Below, one piece after another: positions 21,098-32,981 of a DNA stretch of 64,000 bases (position 1 is its first letter; every line of letters starts with the position of its first letter). A program made the position numbers and the translations under genes. The notes under the pieces are model-generated. The model was not told the DNA's origin. It did no database searches and worked only from the letters and a program-made list of their open reading frames with translations. The stretch is from Pseudoscleropodium purum. Taxonomy: Eukaryota > Streptophyta > Bryopsida > Hypnales > Brachytheciaceae. The stretch covers positions 19,902,001 to 19,966,000 of the forward strand of contig OZ017797.1 in NCBI GenBank assembly GCA_963969395.1. Reading direction: 5' to 3'.

Positions 21098-21322
21098 CAG
21101 GATTCGGAGCAGAACTGAAACTCGAACTTACACGCGAAAGACCCAGGGTATCTTATTAGGGCTGACGTGGGTATATATAGCCTGGAGTCCCGAACCCTAA
21201 CTTCTGCTTCCTAGTGACCATTTCGTCTTCAAGTTTGGTGTGCGAGTGGCGAAAGAATTCTAGCTGGATTTGGCTTAGTGATTGTTTGCTTCGTGAATAG
21301 GAGGCGCGAAGAAGAGCACAAG
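21098..21322. promoter_or_regulatory. bidirectional promoter with TATA box and telo-box
   Basis: Only 225 bp separate the two divergent start codons. A TATA box (TATATATA, 21172-21179) faces the eIF3i gene. A telo-box AACCCTAA (21193-21200) lies just downstream; this motif is characteristic of plant genes for translation components. Both untranslated leaders must fit in this interval. Confidence 0.65.
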
Positions 21323-24181
21323 ATGAGGCCGATTTTGTTGAAGGGGCACGAGCGGCCCCTCACGTTTCTCAAGTACAACCGAGATGGCGACTTGCTGTTC
21401 TCGTGTGCCAAGGATCACACGCCCACTGTGTGGTATGCCAGCAACGGCGAGCGCTTGGGGACTTACCGTGGCCACAACGGCGCTGTGTGGTGCTGTGATG
21501 TCTCCAGTGCGTTTCTCCGGCCTTACTCACGTTTTCAGGGTTTTCAGGGTTTTGATCATATTCGCGTGATCGTGGTTTGAACATTTTAGGTTAAGGTTTT
21601 GTGTGTTGAGCTTCGGTGACTATGGTGCTCAGGGGATTCGACTCGCTTGGTGACGAGCTCGGCTGACCAGACTGTGAAGCTATGGGACTGCGAGACCGGT
21701 GTGCAACTATACTCTTTCAACTTCGAGGCTCCTGCGAGAGCGGTGAGCTTCTCCGAGGGAGATAAAATGGTCGTAATTACCACCGATCCTTTCATGGAAC
21801 AGCAATCGGCTATCCACATCAAGCGAATTGAAGATGACAGGTCTCTGCGTAAGTATTTCTCTCCTCTTGGCTCTAGAATCTTTAGAATCTTACTTCCAGA
21901 AGCCTATGTAAAAATTACTTGAAAATAGTCTGTGCCGAGACACTTGCAATAGGGGTAGCAGGGTTTGAAACGTAGAAGCCGACGGTGATGGAATAGTGCT
22001 GGTGGCCAGAGTATCGAAGTCGTTCACAGGGCTTTGATTTTGGCTTTCATGGCGAAAGGGAATCTTACGGTTTCTACCCTATCTTCGGATGTTTTCGGTT
22101 GTAGGTTACACTTGCTGTTACCTAGATTGTTCGAGACATGGCATAACATTAAAGATTATTATTCACCTTGCACGGTGCACCGTTTTCATTGTAGCATTAA
22201 ATCTAGAGCACTAAAATATGGAAGAGCACGTGTGAAGCAATTTATTCCATTGTCACGGGAACCCGCATGCAAACTTGCTGATCAGGAACTGGATGAAGAA
22301 AGTTAGTGATTGTCACTTGAGTCGCACCCGACCGTGCTAACATAACATGAGCTCAAGATTGTGTGCCTAGATTATTAGTCTAAATTCCATTTCTTCGATC
22401 CCTTTTCTTGTTTTAATGTTAATTAATTCCGAGGATGCTCAGGCAGCTCCTCTAGTAAGTTATGAGAGGCAATATTTTTATTTCATTCTCCAACAAAGTG
22501 ACTTAATTTCTGTAATCTGGTATCTGAATGGTGAATGCAGAAACGAGTGAGGATTTGCTGACCATCACAGGGCCCCAAGGTAGGATCAACAGAGCCATGT
22601 GGGGACCGCTCAACAAGACTATCATCAGTGCTGGCGAGGATGCTACCATTCGCATTTGGGATGCTGAGGTATGTCTTAGCTCTTTGATCGTCGCAGGAGT
22701 CTACATTTTTTGTTCATCGGGGAGTTTTTGTGTGACATGTCCCGTAATTCATTGTTTGAGATGTCCGATGGAGGAGTTTCTATGATTCCGTCTTCTTTTT
22801 TATTTGCATGTCTTTTGTTGAGCTAATGCACCTGTTTCATTATTAACAACCATCAGATTCCTTAAACTTTGTTTTAAGTGATCTTAGAACTCTGGAATAT
22901 CACAGGTATTACTAAAGTCTATTTGTAAATTGTAAAACCTTAACTTTATTCAGTTTAATAAGGCACCTGGTGCATCTTTATTTGCAGACAGGCAAGTTGT
23001 TGAAGGAAAGTGATCCTGACACAGGCCACCAGAAAGTGATTACATCAATGGCCAAGTCAGCTGATGGCTCTCACTTCATTACTGGATCTCATGATAAGAC
23101 AGCAAAGCTATGGGATATTCGAACCCTGAAAGTACTCAAGACTTACACCACGGAGCGGCCTGTGAATGCTGCTGCAATTTCACCCCTCCTTGACCATGTA
23201 TGACTTGCCTACTCTTTTTGTATGATCTTGCTCTTGAAGCAGAAAGTTGCAGAGCATTCAATTTTCTTTCTTGCTCGAGACAAGTGGAGGTCATTGCTGA
23301 TTAATGCTGGCGACTGTCATAGAATATATTCCAACGAATTCTCAGGTAGAGTCGTTTTTTATTTTACTCAGGTCGTCATTGGTGGTGGTCAAGAGGCTTC
23401 TCAAGTGACAATGACTAGCACACGATCTGGAAAGTTTGAGGCCAAGTTTTTCCACAAGGTGGCTTTCTCCCTGTGTCTTGATTATGGCATTGTTGCACTC
23501 CTTTTACCGTTCAATTAGATTTGTTTCTCAGATTTTGTTTTGGCTTTGTGAATCTTAATAGAAACATAGCATCATGCATCATTCTTTTGTGAGGTCTCTC
23601 ACATTCAGCCTTGGTTGCAGAGGATGTCAATTTATCATTACTTGTGCCAAATAAAGCGTAGTTTCAAAGGAATTTGAATGGGATCTTCACTCACTATCTT
23701 GTGTAATGGTCTGTGCAGATCTTTGAAGAGGAAATTGGTGGTGTGAAGGGTCACTTCGGGCCTATTAATGCTCTGGCATTCAATCCCGACGGTAGAAGGT
23801 GCGCTTCTTGTGAATCAGTGTAGTTGTTTCTCAATATTTTCCCTTGACTTTTTTTTGGTGAAACTAATCAATTGAAACTTTTCCTAGTAAATCCATAGAG
23901 AATAACGCCTTTGCAATATTTTATATCCCAGTACAGTGTGAAGTGTGTTTGTGAAAATAAAAATTGTGTGAAGCAAGATCAGAACGACTTGTTTACTGAT
24001 GGTTTTTTGGCTCTATAAGGCTCCTTTGGCTACTGCCATGATTTTATCTGATTTTGAACCTGTTATAGTTGTCACTAATGTGGTGCATCTGTTATGTTCA
24101 TGCAGTTTCTCCAGTGGCGGTGAAGATGGCTATGTTCGAGTGCACTTCTTCGATGCAGATTACTATCATATAAAGGTCTAA
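21323..24181 (+). CDS. TIF3I1: translation initiation factor eIF3 subunit i (WD40)
   Basis: Seven exons: 21323-21506, 21633-21848, 22541-22668, 22988-23197, 23372-23458, 23719-23798 and 24106-24181. All borders are GT-AG, the phases agree, and the total is 981 nt or 326 residues, the usual eIF3i length. The protein opens [20 protein letters not shown] and carries the family's WD repeats, including [47 protein letters not shown] and the conserved C-terminal [19 protein letters not shown] with [10 protein letters not shown]. eIF3i is a seven-bladed propeller that binds the eIF3b C-terminus in the eIF3 complex on the 40S ribosomal subunit in the cytoplasm. No disabling change was seen. Confidence 0.97.
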
Positions 24182-25545
24182 GATTTGACCAGCTTGTCGA
24201 CAGATTGTCGAACTTGTGGAACATCAGGTCTAAACTTATGCCCCAACAGGTCATACACGCCTTTGAGTTATTCTCTAGATAGCGTGTTCATTTGGTTTTA
24301 CCAAGTAGCACAAGTTTTGCACCTTACTCTGACTTGGAGATTGAAGAACCATTGTTTCACAAGCTCAGCAGATAGATCTATCCAGAATTTGGGGTTGGAG
24401 AGAGCAGCTAAGGAGTGACAAGTGCAGCATTGTTCGAAGTGAGCGCCAGGGATGAGTTCGCTGATACAGAATGTTGTATTAGCCTGCCCACCAGCTTGTT
24501 TCTCAGCAGTGAAGCGCTGGGACTGATGGCATCATATGTATTTCAATCGTTTTTTACTTATTCGAGCTACCCGTCACTGGCAACACTTTCTGGGCAATTG
24601 GTCATGGAGGTTTTGCTCTGTAGTGTAGTGTTAAATCCAGGCTTTTGGGGGGCACTATAGTGCCAGATTGCACCAGAAAAAATTAATTTGGCTAAAAAAA
24701 TGGCAACAATCCATGAAGTTTTCACCAGAAAACTTCAAATTTTTAAATTTTTAAATTTTTTTTAAAATGAAAAACTTGGGTGAAATCACCAGATTGCAGA
24801 TGAAATTACGGACATGTGGTATTTGCTAATTTGATATTTTCTATCCAATATGTGGATGAGTATTAAAATTTGGAGCATTGCTATACCACTTTCACCACTT
24901 TGGTACTTCATAATAAATGAAAAAACAAACAAACCTTAGTATTAATATCCTTATGCACTCTCACCACTTTGGTACTTCATAATAAATGAAAAAACAAACA
25001 AACCATAGTATTAATATCTTTATGATGCACTACAAATGGTAGAATTATAGTAGCCAAATGACCACAAGGAACTCAGTATTGGAATTCTCCAATAATTTGT
25101 GGAGTTGCAAACTACAATTTCTCCAAATCAAGGCCATAATTCCATCCATTAAGTTAGGTTGTTTGTTTTGTTTTGTTTGTTCCAATGGAATCTCTAGAAT
25201 TATGTGTCCTCTCATCACATTCTTTTCATTAACAAAAAGTTGTCAACAAGGAGGGGTGTATAGGCTTTGTTTTATGGCATTCTAACCAAATTTCTTTATC
25301 AATAATAAAAAATATATATTTTTAAAAATTGATGACAAAATTTTGGAAAAATATTTTTGATGAAATTAAAAGAAATCTTAAAAAATATTGTAATTTAGTT
25401 TTTAGCATTTGTCTAATCTTTGTTTCTAGGAAAAATTTAATATATGGTAGAGAAGTGTCTTTTATTTGTGGTAGAAGCATAATGAGGTATCTCATGCTTT
25501 TAACTTTGAAAAATCATAGAATATTATATGAATGTGAGAACTTTA
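24182..25545. other. eIF3i 3' region and AT-rich intergenic
   Basis: The first few hundred bases are probably 3' untranslated. A 14-bp palindrome GGCACTATAGTGCC lies at 24651-24664, and a short hairpin (GAAGTTTT/AAAACTTC) near 24715. The direct repeat at 24893-25018 is listed separately. No gene. Confidence 0.5.
24893..25018. repeat. two-copy tandem repeat, 69-bp period
   Basis: The block starting CACCACTTTGGTACTTCATA (24893-24949) recurs at 24962-25018 with one or two changes. Probably a local duplication. Confidence 0.9.
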
Positions 25546-25945
25546 TTAACCCCTAAAAGACCAAACTATGTTTTTTGGCAACATAGAAATTTTGGGCAAG
25601 TGCGTGTGACTAGAGATTTCCATGTTTTGGGCCCAAATTTTAATAGAAGGTGTGAACAAGGAATTTCTTTCATGTGCACTAAATTTCAAGACATTTGGAA
25701 ATATGAGTCAAAAGTTATAGCTTAATATATAGTTTATTTCTCGACTCGGGCAGTCCAAGTAGATATGAAAAAATCATTTTTTTCAAAAATTCAAATTTGA
25801 AATTGTTTTTCTAGATTTATATATACATTAAAGGCTTTGAATCATTCCATTTTGATTAGTAAGTCAAAAGTTATGAGGTTTTTTAGTTTGCTGGCAAATA
25901 TGGATTTTCTTCCCCAAAATAAACTTTGAAGTCCTTTATTGAACT

Positions 25946-25953
25946 CAATTTTC
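25946..25953. repeat. 8-bp target duplication CAATTTTC (left)
   Basis: Identical to 26240-26247 on the other side of the MITE; 8 bp is the hAT superfamily size. Confidence 0.9.
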
Positions 25954-26239
25954 CAGGGTTGACAGGACGGTCGGACGTCCGGGACGTCCGAACGTGGACG
26001 TTGTGTCCGCAGCGTCCGCTGACATTCGCGGACGCCGTCCACCTCGATACTTGTCCGCCCCGGTACGGCCATCCAATCAACACGCGGACTGATCTGGTCC
26101 GCATGATCTGGGCGTCCACCTCGGGCCGTCCGCCCCGTCCGTCTGCCTTCCGACGGCGGGAGGGACACTACGTCCGTGCATCCGGACGTCCGGGTTACGG
26201 ACGCCTTTTTCGGGCGGACGTAGAAATTCGTCAACCCTG
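25954..26239. mobile_element. GC-rich hAT-type MITE (286 bp)
   Basis: Ends in the 10-bp inverted repeat CAGGGTTGAC / GTCAACCCTG and is flanked by an exact 8-bp duplication. The interior is strongly GC-rich against an AT-rich background and dense in CGTCCG / CGGACG motifs near both ends. It has no transposase and is nested in TTAA element copy 1, hence younger than it. Confidence 0.88.
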
Positions 26240-26888
26240 CAATTTTCAATATTTTTGGAAAAAAATAAAAACTTCATGTGAAGATTGTTCATTACAACAT
26301 TATCACCTTTGAAATTGGCATTTTTTAATTCCATAAATAAATTGTCAATAATTTAGTATTTTGAACCATTCTCTACATCTTTCTACTTATTATTTTTTTC
26401 CTATATGTTGTATAATTTCAAATGATCTAAAAATTTTCAAGCATGTAGCCAACACACCTTGAAGAATGAATCCAAAGAGTTGTAATCAGTTTGAACATTT
26501 TTTTATACAAATGGGACCTTGTGAAGTTCAATTGCCCATTTTTTCATAGGGATAAAAAAATGATTTTTGTCACTTCAAATGCTAATATCTTGAAATCTAC
26601 GTGGTGAAAATTTTTAAAATTTTAACCACATCTTTTCAAACCATTTTACTACAAGATCCTACGGTTACATGTGTCCAAAAATGTTTTTTTTCTAAATTTT
26701 GAAACTTGTATAAGAAATGGCAGTTTGGGAGTGTTTTTGGTGAAAACATAGTCAAGGAACTTTAGGGGTTAAATGACTAAAGTCAATTTTTTGTAGAAAA
26801 GCTAATAATTTAAATAACACATCATTTGGACTACCCACTTAGTAGGAGCAGAAAATGCTGTGGTTTTTGGTGCTAGTTAGAATTATTA

Positions 26889-27821
26889 TTAACCCCTAAA
26901 GTTCCATGAATCCGTTTTCACTAAAAACGCTTGTAAGCTACCATTTTTAGTACCAAGTACCAAATTTTTGAAATTTTTTTTTAATGACATATGCAATTGT
27001 AAGATCTTGTAGTGTGTATTATCAAAAACATGTGGTAAGAATTTCAAACATTTCCATTGCATGGATTGCACAATATAAGCATTCAACTTCACTAAAATCA
27101 TTTTTTTTGCCTTAAGAAAAGCAAGGTAGTTGCATTTCACAAACTCAATTTTCTATGAAAAAATGACCAAAATGGTGGTGTTTATTTGTATTAGTTTTCC
27201 TTAACAAGTTGGCCACATGCTTGAAATTTTTTAGATAATTTGGAATTGTACAACATATGGGAAAAAAATAGTAAGGACGTAGTAGAGAATGATTCAAAAT
27301 ATTAAATTATTAAGAATATAATTATGGAATTGAAAAATGCCAATCCCAATGGTTGCAATGTTGTAATAAACAATCTACATACTATGATTTTATTTTTTTC
27401 CAAAATTATTGAAAATTTGATAAGACAAAAGATTTCAAAGTTTATTTTAGAGTAGGGAATCCATAATTGCTTGCAAACAAAAAATCCTCATAACTTTTGA
27501 CTCATTGATAAAATGGAATGATTCAAAGCTTTACATGTATATATAACTTTAGAAAATCAATTTCAAATTTGTGTTCCTAAAAAATGTGAGTTTTTTTTAT
27601 CTACCCAACCTACCCACTTACGGAAAAAAATAACATATTAGGCTATAACTTTTGGTTCCTATTTCCAAAAATGTCATGAATTCTTTTTGCATATGAAAGA
27701 TATTCCTCGTCCTCACCTTCTAATTAAAATTTGGGCCAAAAATATGGAATTCTCTATTCACATGCACTTGCCCAAAATTTCTATGTAGCCAAAAAATGCA
27801 GCTTGATCTTTTAGGGATTAA
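26889..27821 (-). mobile_element. TTAA-flanked TIR element, copy 2 (933 bp)
   Basis: Left end TTAACCCCTAAAGTTCC; right end CTTTTAGGGATTAA, with one changed base in the terminus. It lies in inverted orientation to copy 1 only 116 bp away, so the two can form a very long imperfect hairpin. No coding capacity. Confidence 0.75.
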
Positions 27822-28232
27822 GGGTTCTACAATTCAAATAAATGATTCAATTATGAATTTAAAAAATAACTTGTTGTGATTTCCTTGAATTTCTTTATAT
27901 TCGGCATTCATAAATGTGGTGGTGGGACCCACAATTTGCAAAAGAAATGGATGAAATATTGTGATGATGAATGAAGTATGGATGAAGTTCATACGAATAT
28001 TGCACCACCCCCCATAGTCTGTCTCTTCCAGCTTGATGTCTGCTCTATGTTGGCTATGTCGTCTGTTTCCCCACCTGCTGGACCACTGCATCAATGACGC
28101 TCCTTCTTGAACCCACAATGGAGTTGTAGTGCCACCATTTCTTCAAATTTTTTTTTCAATCACCTTTCTTTTTCAAAATTTGAAATAGGGTAATGAAGAT
28201 CAACAATTTGAAGAACTTGGCAAGGGTGCATA
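27822..28232. other. intergenic, no gene seen
   Basis: AT-rich with a slightly GC-richer patch near 28,000-28,130. No supported feature. Confidence 0.4.
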
Positions 28233-28340
28233 ATGATGGCAGATTCATGCCCGGGCCTGCTCATTACCGGATCCGTGGATGAGACTATGAAGTTGTGGAA
28301 AAGAGATGAGCTAGAGCTCAATAGGGCTAGTATAGGTTAG
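28233..28340 (+). pseudogene. WD40-repeat fragment
   Basis: The frame encodes CPGLLITGSVDETMKLWKRD before a stop, a single convincing WD-repeat blade (GSxDxTxKLW). No neighbouring blades or splice partners were found, so it is probably a fragment of a WD40 gene. It differs in sequence from the eIF3i gene nearby. Confidence 0.5.
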
Positions 28341-28467
28341 TAAAAGACGATTAACCCTAAAACCTCTACGCTTTAGGATCTAATCCAACTTTTATCTCTG
28401 CTACTGAATAAAAGGGAACAGTAGGATTGGTGTTCTGAAACTCCGATATCATTAAAATTTCTCTTCG

Positions 28468-29390
28468 AGGTTTGGTGGAGTCGTCCTACACGAGTGAAGA
28501 TGGTTGTGAGGGAAACCCTAATCGGCAATGTAGCATCTTTTATTCAAGTACATGTGTAACTGCAATTTTTATGAGTAGATCGTGTCACTTGAAGCATCTT
28601 GTGATATTCCCTTGTGGACTGAATTGTAAAACCCTAAAGTCTTCCTTTAAAGCATCCCCACCAACTAGTTCCGTATTCCTAGAAATTCAGGGAGAGGACC
28701 TCAAATGCAAATAGAGATGTACAAACTCCTTGCACCAATCTGCTTCTAAATTTTGTATCCCTAAATTATAAATAATTTTGTAAAACATTGGGCAAGTCCT
28801 GTATCTAGAGGTTCATTTGCAGAACTGGCAAGGTCTCATCCATATCCAGTCACAGTTGACTACTTCAACACTTTAGATTTGGGGATACAAAAATCCCTGG
28901 TAGGGTTGCTCTTACGATCAATTCTAGCTGCATTAGGAATTAGCAAAATTGTAGCTTTGGATCATCAATTTTGTGTAACTTCTTCTTTTCTGTGTTTTGA
29001 TGGAGTTGCTTTGCACAAGGGTAACTTTAATCCGTCTCCCTCCCAATGCAATACTTTTATTCAAATACATACGTTGTCGCAATTTGCACAAGTAGATTGT
29101 CACTTCAAGCGACTTGTGATGGTCCCTTGTGGAGTGGAGTATAAACCCTTGAATCCATCCTTTTCAATCAAATCTCATTGCATTATGGATTAGCAAAACT
29201 ACAGCTTTGGAACTTCTGAATTTATGTAATTTTTTCTTTGTGATTTGACAGAATAGCCATGCACAAGTAGAGGTGATTGGGGATAACCCTAATTTGCCTC
29301 CCGCCCAATGCAGTTCTTTTTTTTCAATTACATGTAAGTTGCAATTTGTTTGGATAGGTTGTGTCTCAACAAAGTGTTTGTGGAAATTGA
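28468..29390 (+). repeat. three diverged direct repeat units
   Basis: Units starting near 28,468, 28,990 and 29,245 share blocks such as CTTTTATTCAA...ACAT, TTGTGATxxTCCCTTGTGGA (first two units), and TTTTGATGGAGT-like starts. They are old, gapped tandem copies with no intact coding frame across them. Confidence 0.55.
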
Positions 29391-31690
29391 ATTATTGGTT
29401 AAGGTGACAAATTGAAGATGACACATAACATTTACGACACTTGATGAGGAGACAAAGGTCCTATTCACCTCAAAGTGAGAGCTTGAAACCTTGTTAATCT
29501 CAATTGTTTTTAGCTTGCCTCATAGGGGCCTTGTAAGCGTCACGTCTTCATGTTCATTCTTGTTACTTAGGACTAATTGAAGAAAACAAGGTAAATAGAA
29601 GACGAGGATAAAAAAAATGAAAAATGTTGAAGAAAATGAGGTAAATGGAAGACAAGGCTAAAGAAACTCAAAAATGTTTTTCCACCAATGACTACTAGTT
29701 ATTCTAAGCCTTTTGCTTCAACTTGTGCATTCTAAAGTACCCCTTAAATTATCTTGTTCGAAAATTTGCCTACAATCTAGCTACCTCTTAGTGTAGGTCG
29801 CGAGGAAGATTCCTCCTTCTCCAATAGACAAAGCTTGTGTCAAATTTTTGCCAATTAGTTGGCATGAAGCCTCATGATTTTGAATTACCCACTAGAATCG
29901 GACGAAGTTTTAAATCGGATTTATAGTGTTGCGGACATCTGTAGATTTAGAGTGATGCGGTTACAGTGATATTATCAAATATCTTCATGATTGTTGACTA
30001 TTGAGAAGATTATCACAATGAATTATAAACAATTAGCATTGTATTCTTGTAGGTTGGCTTGATGATCAAAGAACACCTTCCGAGAGCACCTTCCTTAGAT
30101 CCTAGTCTGATGGTTTGTTTGTATGATCACTAAATGCCCTAGTTTATGCAAACATAAAGTCACTCTGGACCCTTACCCTGACAATTTGTCAATGTTGTGG
30201 GTAGGGCATTCCCTTAATGTGGTTGCAGTAGTTGCACATCCAAGAAGCACTATCACTGCTTTAATATCTTTTGACAATTTTTTTCATGTCTGGAAGGTCA
30301 ATTCTAATGCCTCCTTGACAACCCTAGAGACTCCTCCTTCAAAAGCATAGCTAATGCAATTTGATCCCAAGGTATGTTTGGTCTCCTAACTATACAAGGT
30401 GACGGGTTTTTTCAAAGGGCAATATTGTATTTAGGTGGGGAACCAATACCACTAGATATATGCTACTAAATTACTAGTGCAAAAGAGAGCTTTAGATAAA
30501 ATGTATGTGAGTTATACTTTGCTAATGTTGGTCTATGCCCATCTAAGTCTTCCACATTTGTATTGCAGTGAATATCATTTGATAATACAATTGTGTCTGG
30601 GCCATCATATATTTGTGGTCTTGTTTTCTCTATGTTACCATCTTATCTTTCTCATTACATTTTCATGCATATAGAGCAGCTGTGTCCAAAGTTTTAGAAA
30701 GCTAACCCGTTCCCCGATCTAAACCCTAATTTCAAAAGCAAAGAACTCATGACATCCACCTCTTTCGATGGTAGCAATTGAAATTGTCAACGTTTCAATT
30801 GAAATTTGAGAAGCTCAAGGCCTCCAATGCAACTTCACCCACCTATTTCCCAATCTCAATTAGTCCCGTTCCACTCCGGACTTGCAGGAGCACATCGATG
30901 CTTCCAATGTTGGGAGTATAAGTATGTTCTATAGGGGCCCATAAAAAATTAAAAAATTACTTTTACTTTATTTTGGTTGTGGCAAAGATATAAGACACAC
31001 TAATCTTCTATACTTTTAATGAGGTTGTTTGTTTCATCTGTTTTAATTGATACAGAGGAATCCCCAGAACTATACATCCTCTAGTCATGTACATGGGTAC
31101 CTTGAGAAAGCTCTCTATAAATAGGAATACATAGACTTCAATTCTTGGCATTTTAATTCACAATAAAAAAAATATTGAGTTTTGATTTTCTTATGAATTA
31201 AAAAATTAATCTTACTTTTGTTTTGTATAGTGTGGCAACTTCAGAGTGCATACTTGTACTAGTGCCATACATTCAAATCAAATTTGGAACCTAGATGTTG
31301 AAATAATTTAAATTTGGCATTTGGACAATTCGGTAGCTTGATCAAATTTTCTTGACTTTTGGCACATTGCTCTTCCTAATTTTTTCAACACTCTTCATCA
31401 TTTTAATATTTTCTTTCTATTCATGTATAAATGTGTTCTTTTCTCTAAATTTTCTCAAGAATGAGTTTTTGATATTCAGAATTGAGAGCAATGAAATTTT
31501 TTTAGATTTCCATAAATAGTTGTACAATTTTTCATATCTTAGACAAGTTCCAATTTTTCCCTAATTCTTTATATAAAATTGACTTACACTTAGAATAATA
31601 ATTAACTAAAATAGTGTGATTGTGAGACTTTGTCTACTAACTCCACTCTAAATAAGAATAGTGTGACCATGAGGCTCTATCTTAGGATAT
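29391..31690. other. intergenic with one weak WD40-like scrap
   Basis: Mostly AT-rich. At 30180-30300 the plus strand encodes HSLNVVAVVAHPRSTIT...FFHVWKV, which loosely resembles a propeller blade, but it is isolated. Nothing else is supported. Confidence 0.35.
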
Positions 31691-31885
31691 GTAATCTACT
31701 TAAGTCTAACCTATATAAATTTAATCTATATAAGTTTAACCTATTTTAGTTTAACCTATCTAAGTCTAAACTATGTAAGTCTAGTCTATGTAAGTCTAAC
31801 CTATGTCAAACCTATATAAATCTAATCCATATAAGTTTAATATATCTAAGTTGAACCTCTTGAAGTTGAACCTATCTAAGTTCCC
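31691..31885. repeat. degenerate minisatellite, 14-16 bp unit
   Basis: About a dozen imperfect copies of a unit close to TATCTAAGTTTAACC in tandem. Variants alternate TCTAAGTCTAACC, TATAAGTTTAACC and similar. Confidence 0.8.
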
Positions 31886-32407
31886 TTAGTCTTTGACTAA
31901 TTGGACCTTCCCTCAACAAGGAAAATTAAATTAAATTAAATTTTTTTTAAAGAAATTTAAAATTCTTAAAAAGAAGCCAGAGAAGGGGTCTGACTACAAT
32001 ATCCATTTCAACGAGGAAATCAAAAATTTTAAAAAATTAATTAATTTAAAAAATAGGTCATACAAGGAGTTTGACTATTCGGGTCCCCTCAACAAGGAAA
32101 ATCAGATTTTATTTTTTAATTAAAAAAAATTAATTTAGAAAAGAAAAGAAAAAAAGAGCCAAAGAAGGGGTCTAATGAGTCCGACCTCTCCTTCCACGAA
32201 GCTAGCTAGAGAAAGGGTTTGCCTAGTCAGACCCGCTCGACAAAGCTTGCAGAAGGGATTTGACTTGGTCAGACTCCCCCTCCTTGACTAAGCAAGCCAA
32301 ATAGAGAAGCGGCCTAACTAGTCGGACCCCCTTCAACCAAACAAGGTTTTTGGCTTAAAAAAAGACAACCCTAAACTTTTGGGAAAAAACTAATCAAATA
32401 CATCGTT
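31886..32407. repeat. diverged repeats around a GGTCTGACTA motif
   Basis: Several imperfect copies of a block with CCTCAACAAGGAAAAT and AGAAGGGGTCTGACTA-like sequence, separated by A/T-rich spacers. No gene. Confidence 0.5.
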
Positions 32408-32635
32408 CTACAATGTGAATAGGGTTGTAGATAAGATTTGGAAACTCAAAAGCCAAAATCGTTGCAGAGTTATTACCATAGTCTCTGTCCAAAAGAACAA
32501 AACCAACAAACCCTAACCATGCTATACAATATGAATGTGATTGTAGTTAGGATTTGGAAACTTGAATTCAAAAACCAAAGAGTGCGATGCCATAGTTTCT
32601 GTCCAAAGGCCAGAGCCAATAAAATGAAACCCAAG
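32408..32635. repeat. two-copy direct repeat, about 115-bp period
   Basis: The block TACAATGTGAATAGGGTTGT...CATAGTCTCTGTCCAAAAG recurs with substitutions from about 32,523. Confidence 0.7.
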
Positions 32636-32981
32636 AAAACCCTGCTAACACAATCCCAACGGGATACGCATGCCCGTATCATCAGGAAGCTCAAAAAATA
32701 TATTTAGCAGCAACATTTCGCAACGTGGAAAATCTGGCAAGCCAGGAGCCCAGGACTGACGAATTCCCCCATCGCAAGTACTTCGCATTCGTAGCAAATC
32801 CATTCGCCCCTACCGTGCATCCCCATCCTGCATCCCATTAGACCACAATCCCATCGATGTACTACACTCCTCCAACAATTCTCTTAAACTCTGACCCTCT
32901 TGATCAAACGCATCTCTAAGCATGTCTTTCCTTCTCTCCAGAAATCACTGACACCGCGCAACAAAATCTGGAGCCAGGGCG

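Larger units (their letters stand above)
25546..26772 (+). mobile_element. TTAA-flanked TIR element, copy 1 (split by a hAT MITE)
   Basis: Starts TTAACCCCTAAAAGACC and ends TTTAGGGGTTAA, giving inverted termini flanked by TTAA. Without the 286-bp insert and its 8-bp duplication at 25946-26247, the element is 933 bp, the same length as copy 2 (26889-27821) and one base longer than copy 3 (51081-52012). Its interior matches copy 2 in reverse orientation. There is no open frame, so it is non-autonomous. TTAA target sites and CCC-starting termini are hallmarks of piggyBac, but no transposase is seen. Confidence 0.75.

Noticed and set aside
25546..25560. Telomere-like CCCCTAAA as an interstitial telomere
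   Set aside because: Occurs once per end in inverted pairs flanked by TTAA, so it is a transposon terminus and not a telomeric tandem array.
26077..26334. Arg-rich frames in the GC-rich island
   Set aside because: They come from the hAT MITE's CGTCCG repeats, not from a gene.
31691..31885. CRISPR-like array
   Set aside because: Units are directly adjacent with no unique spacers, and the genome is eukaryotic; it is a minisatellite.
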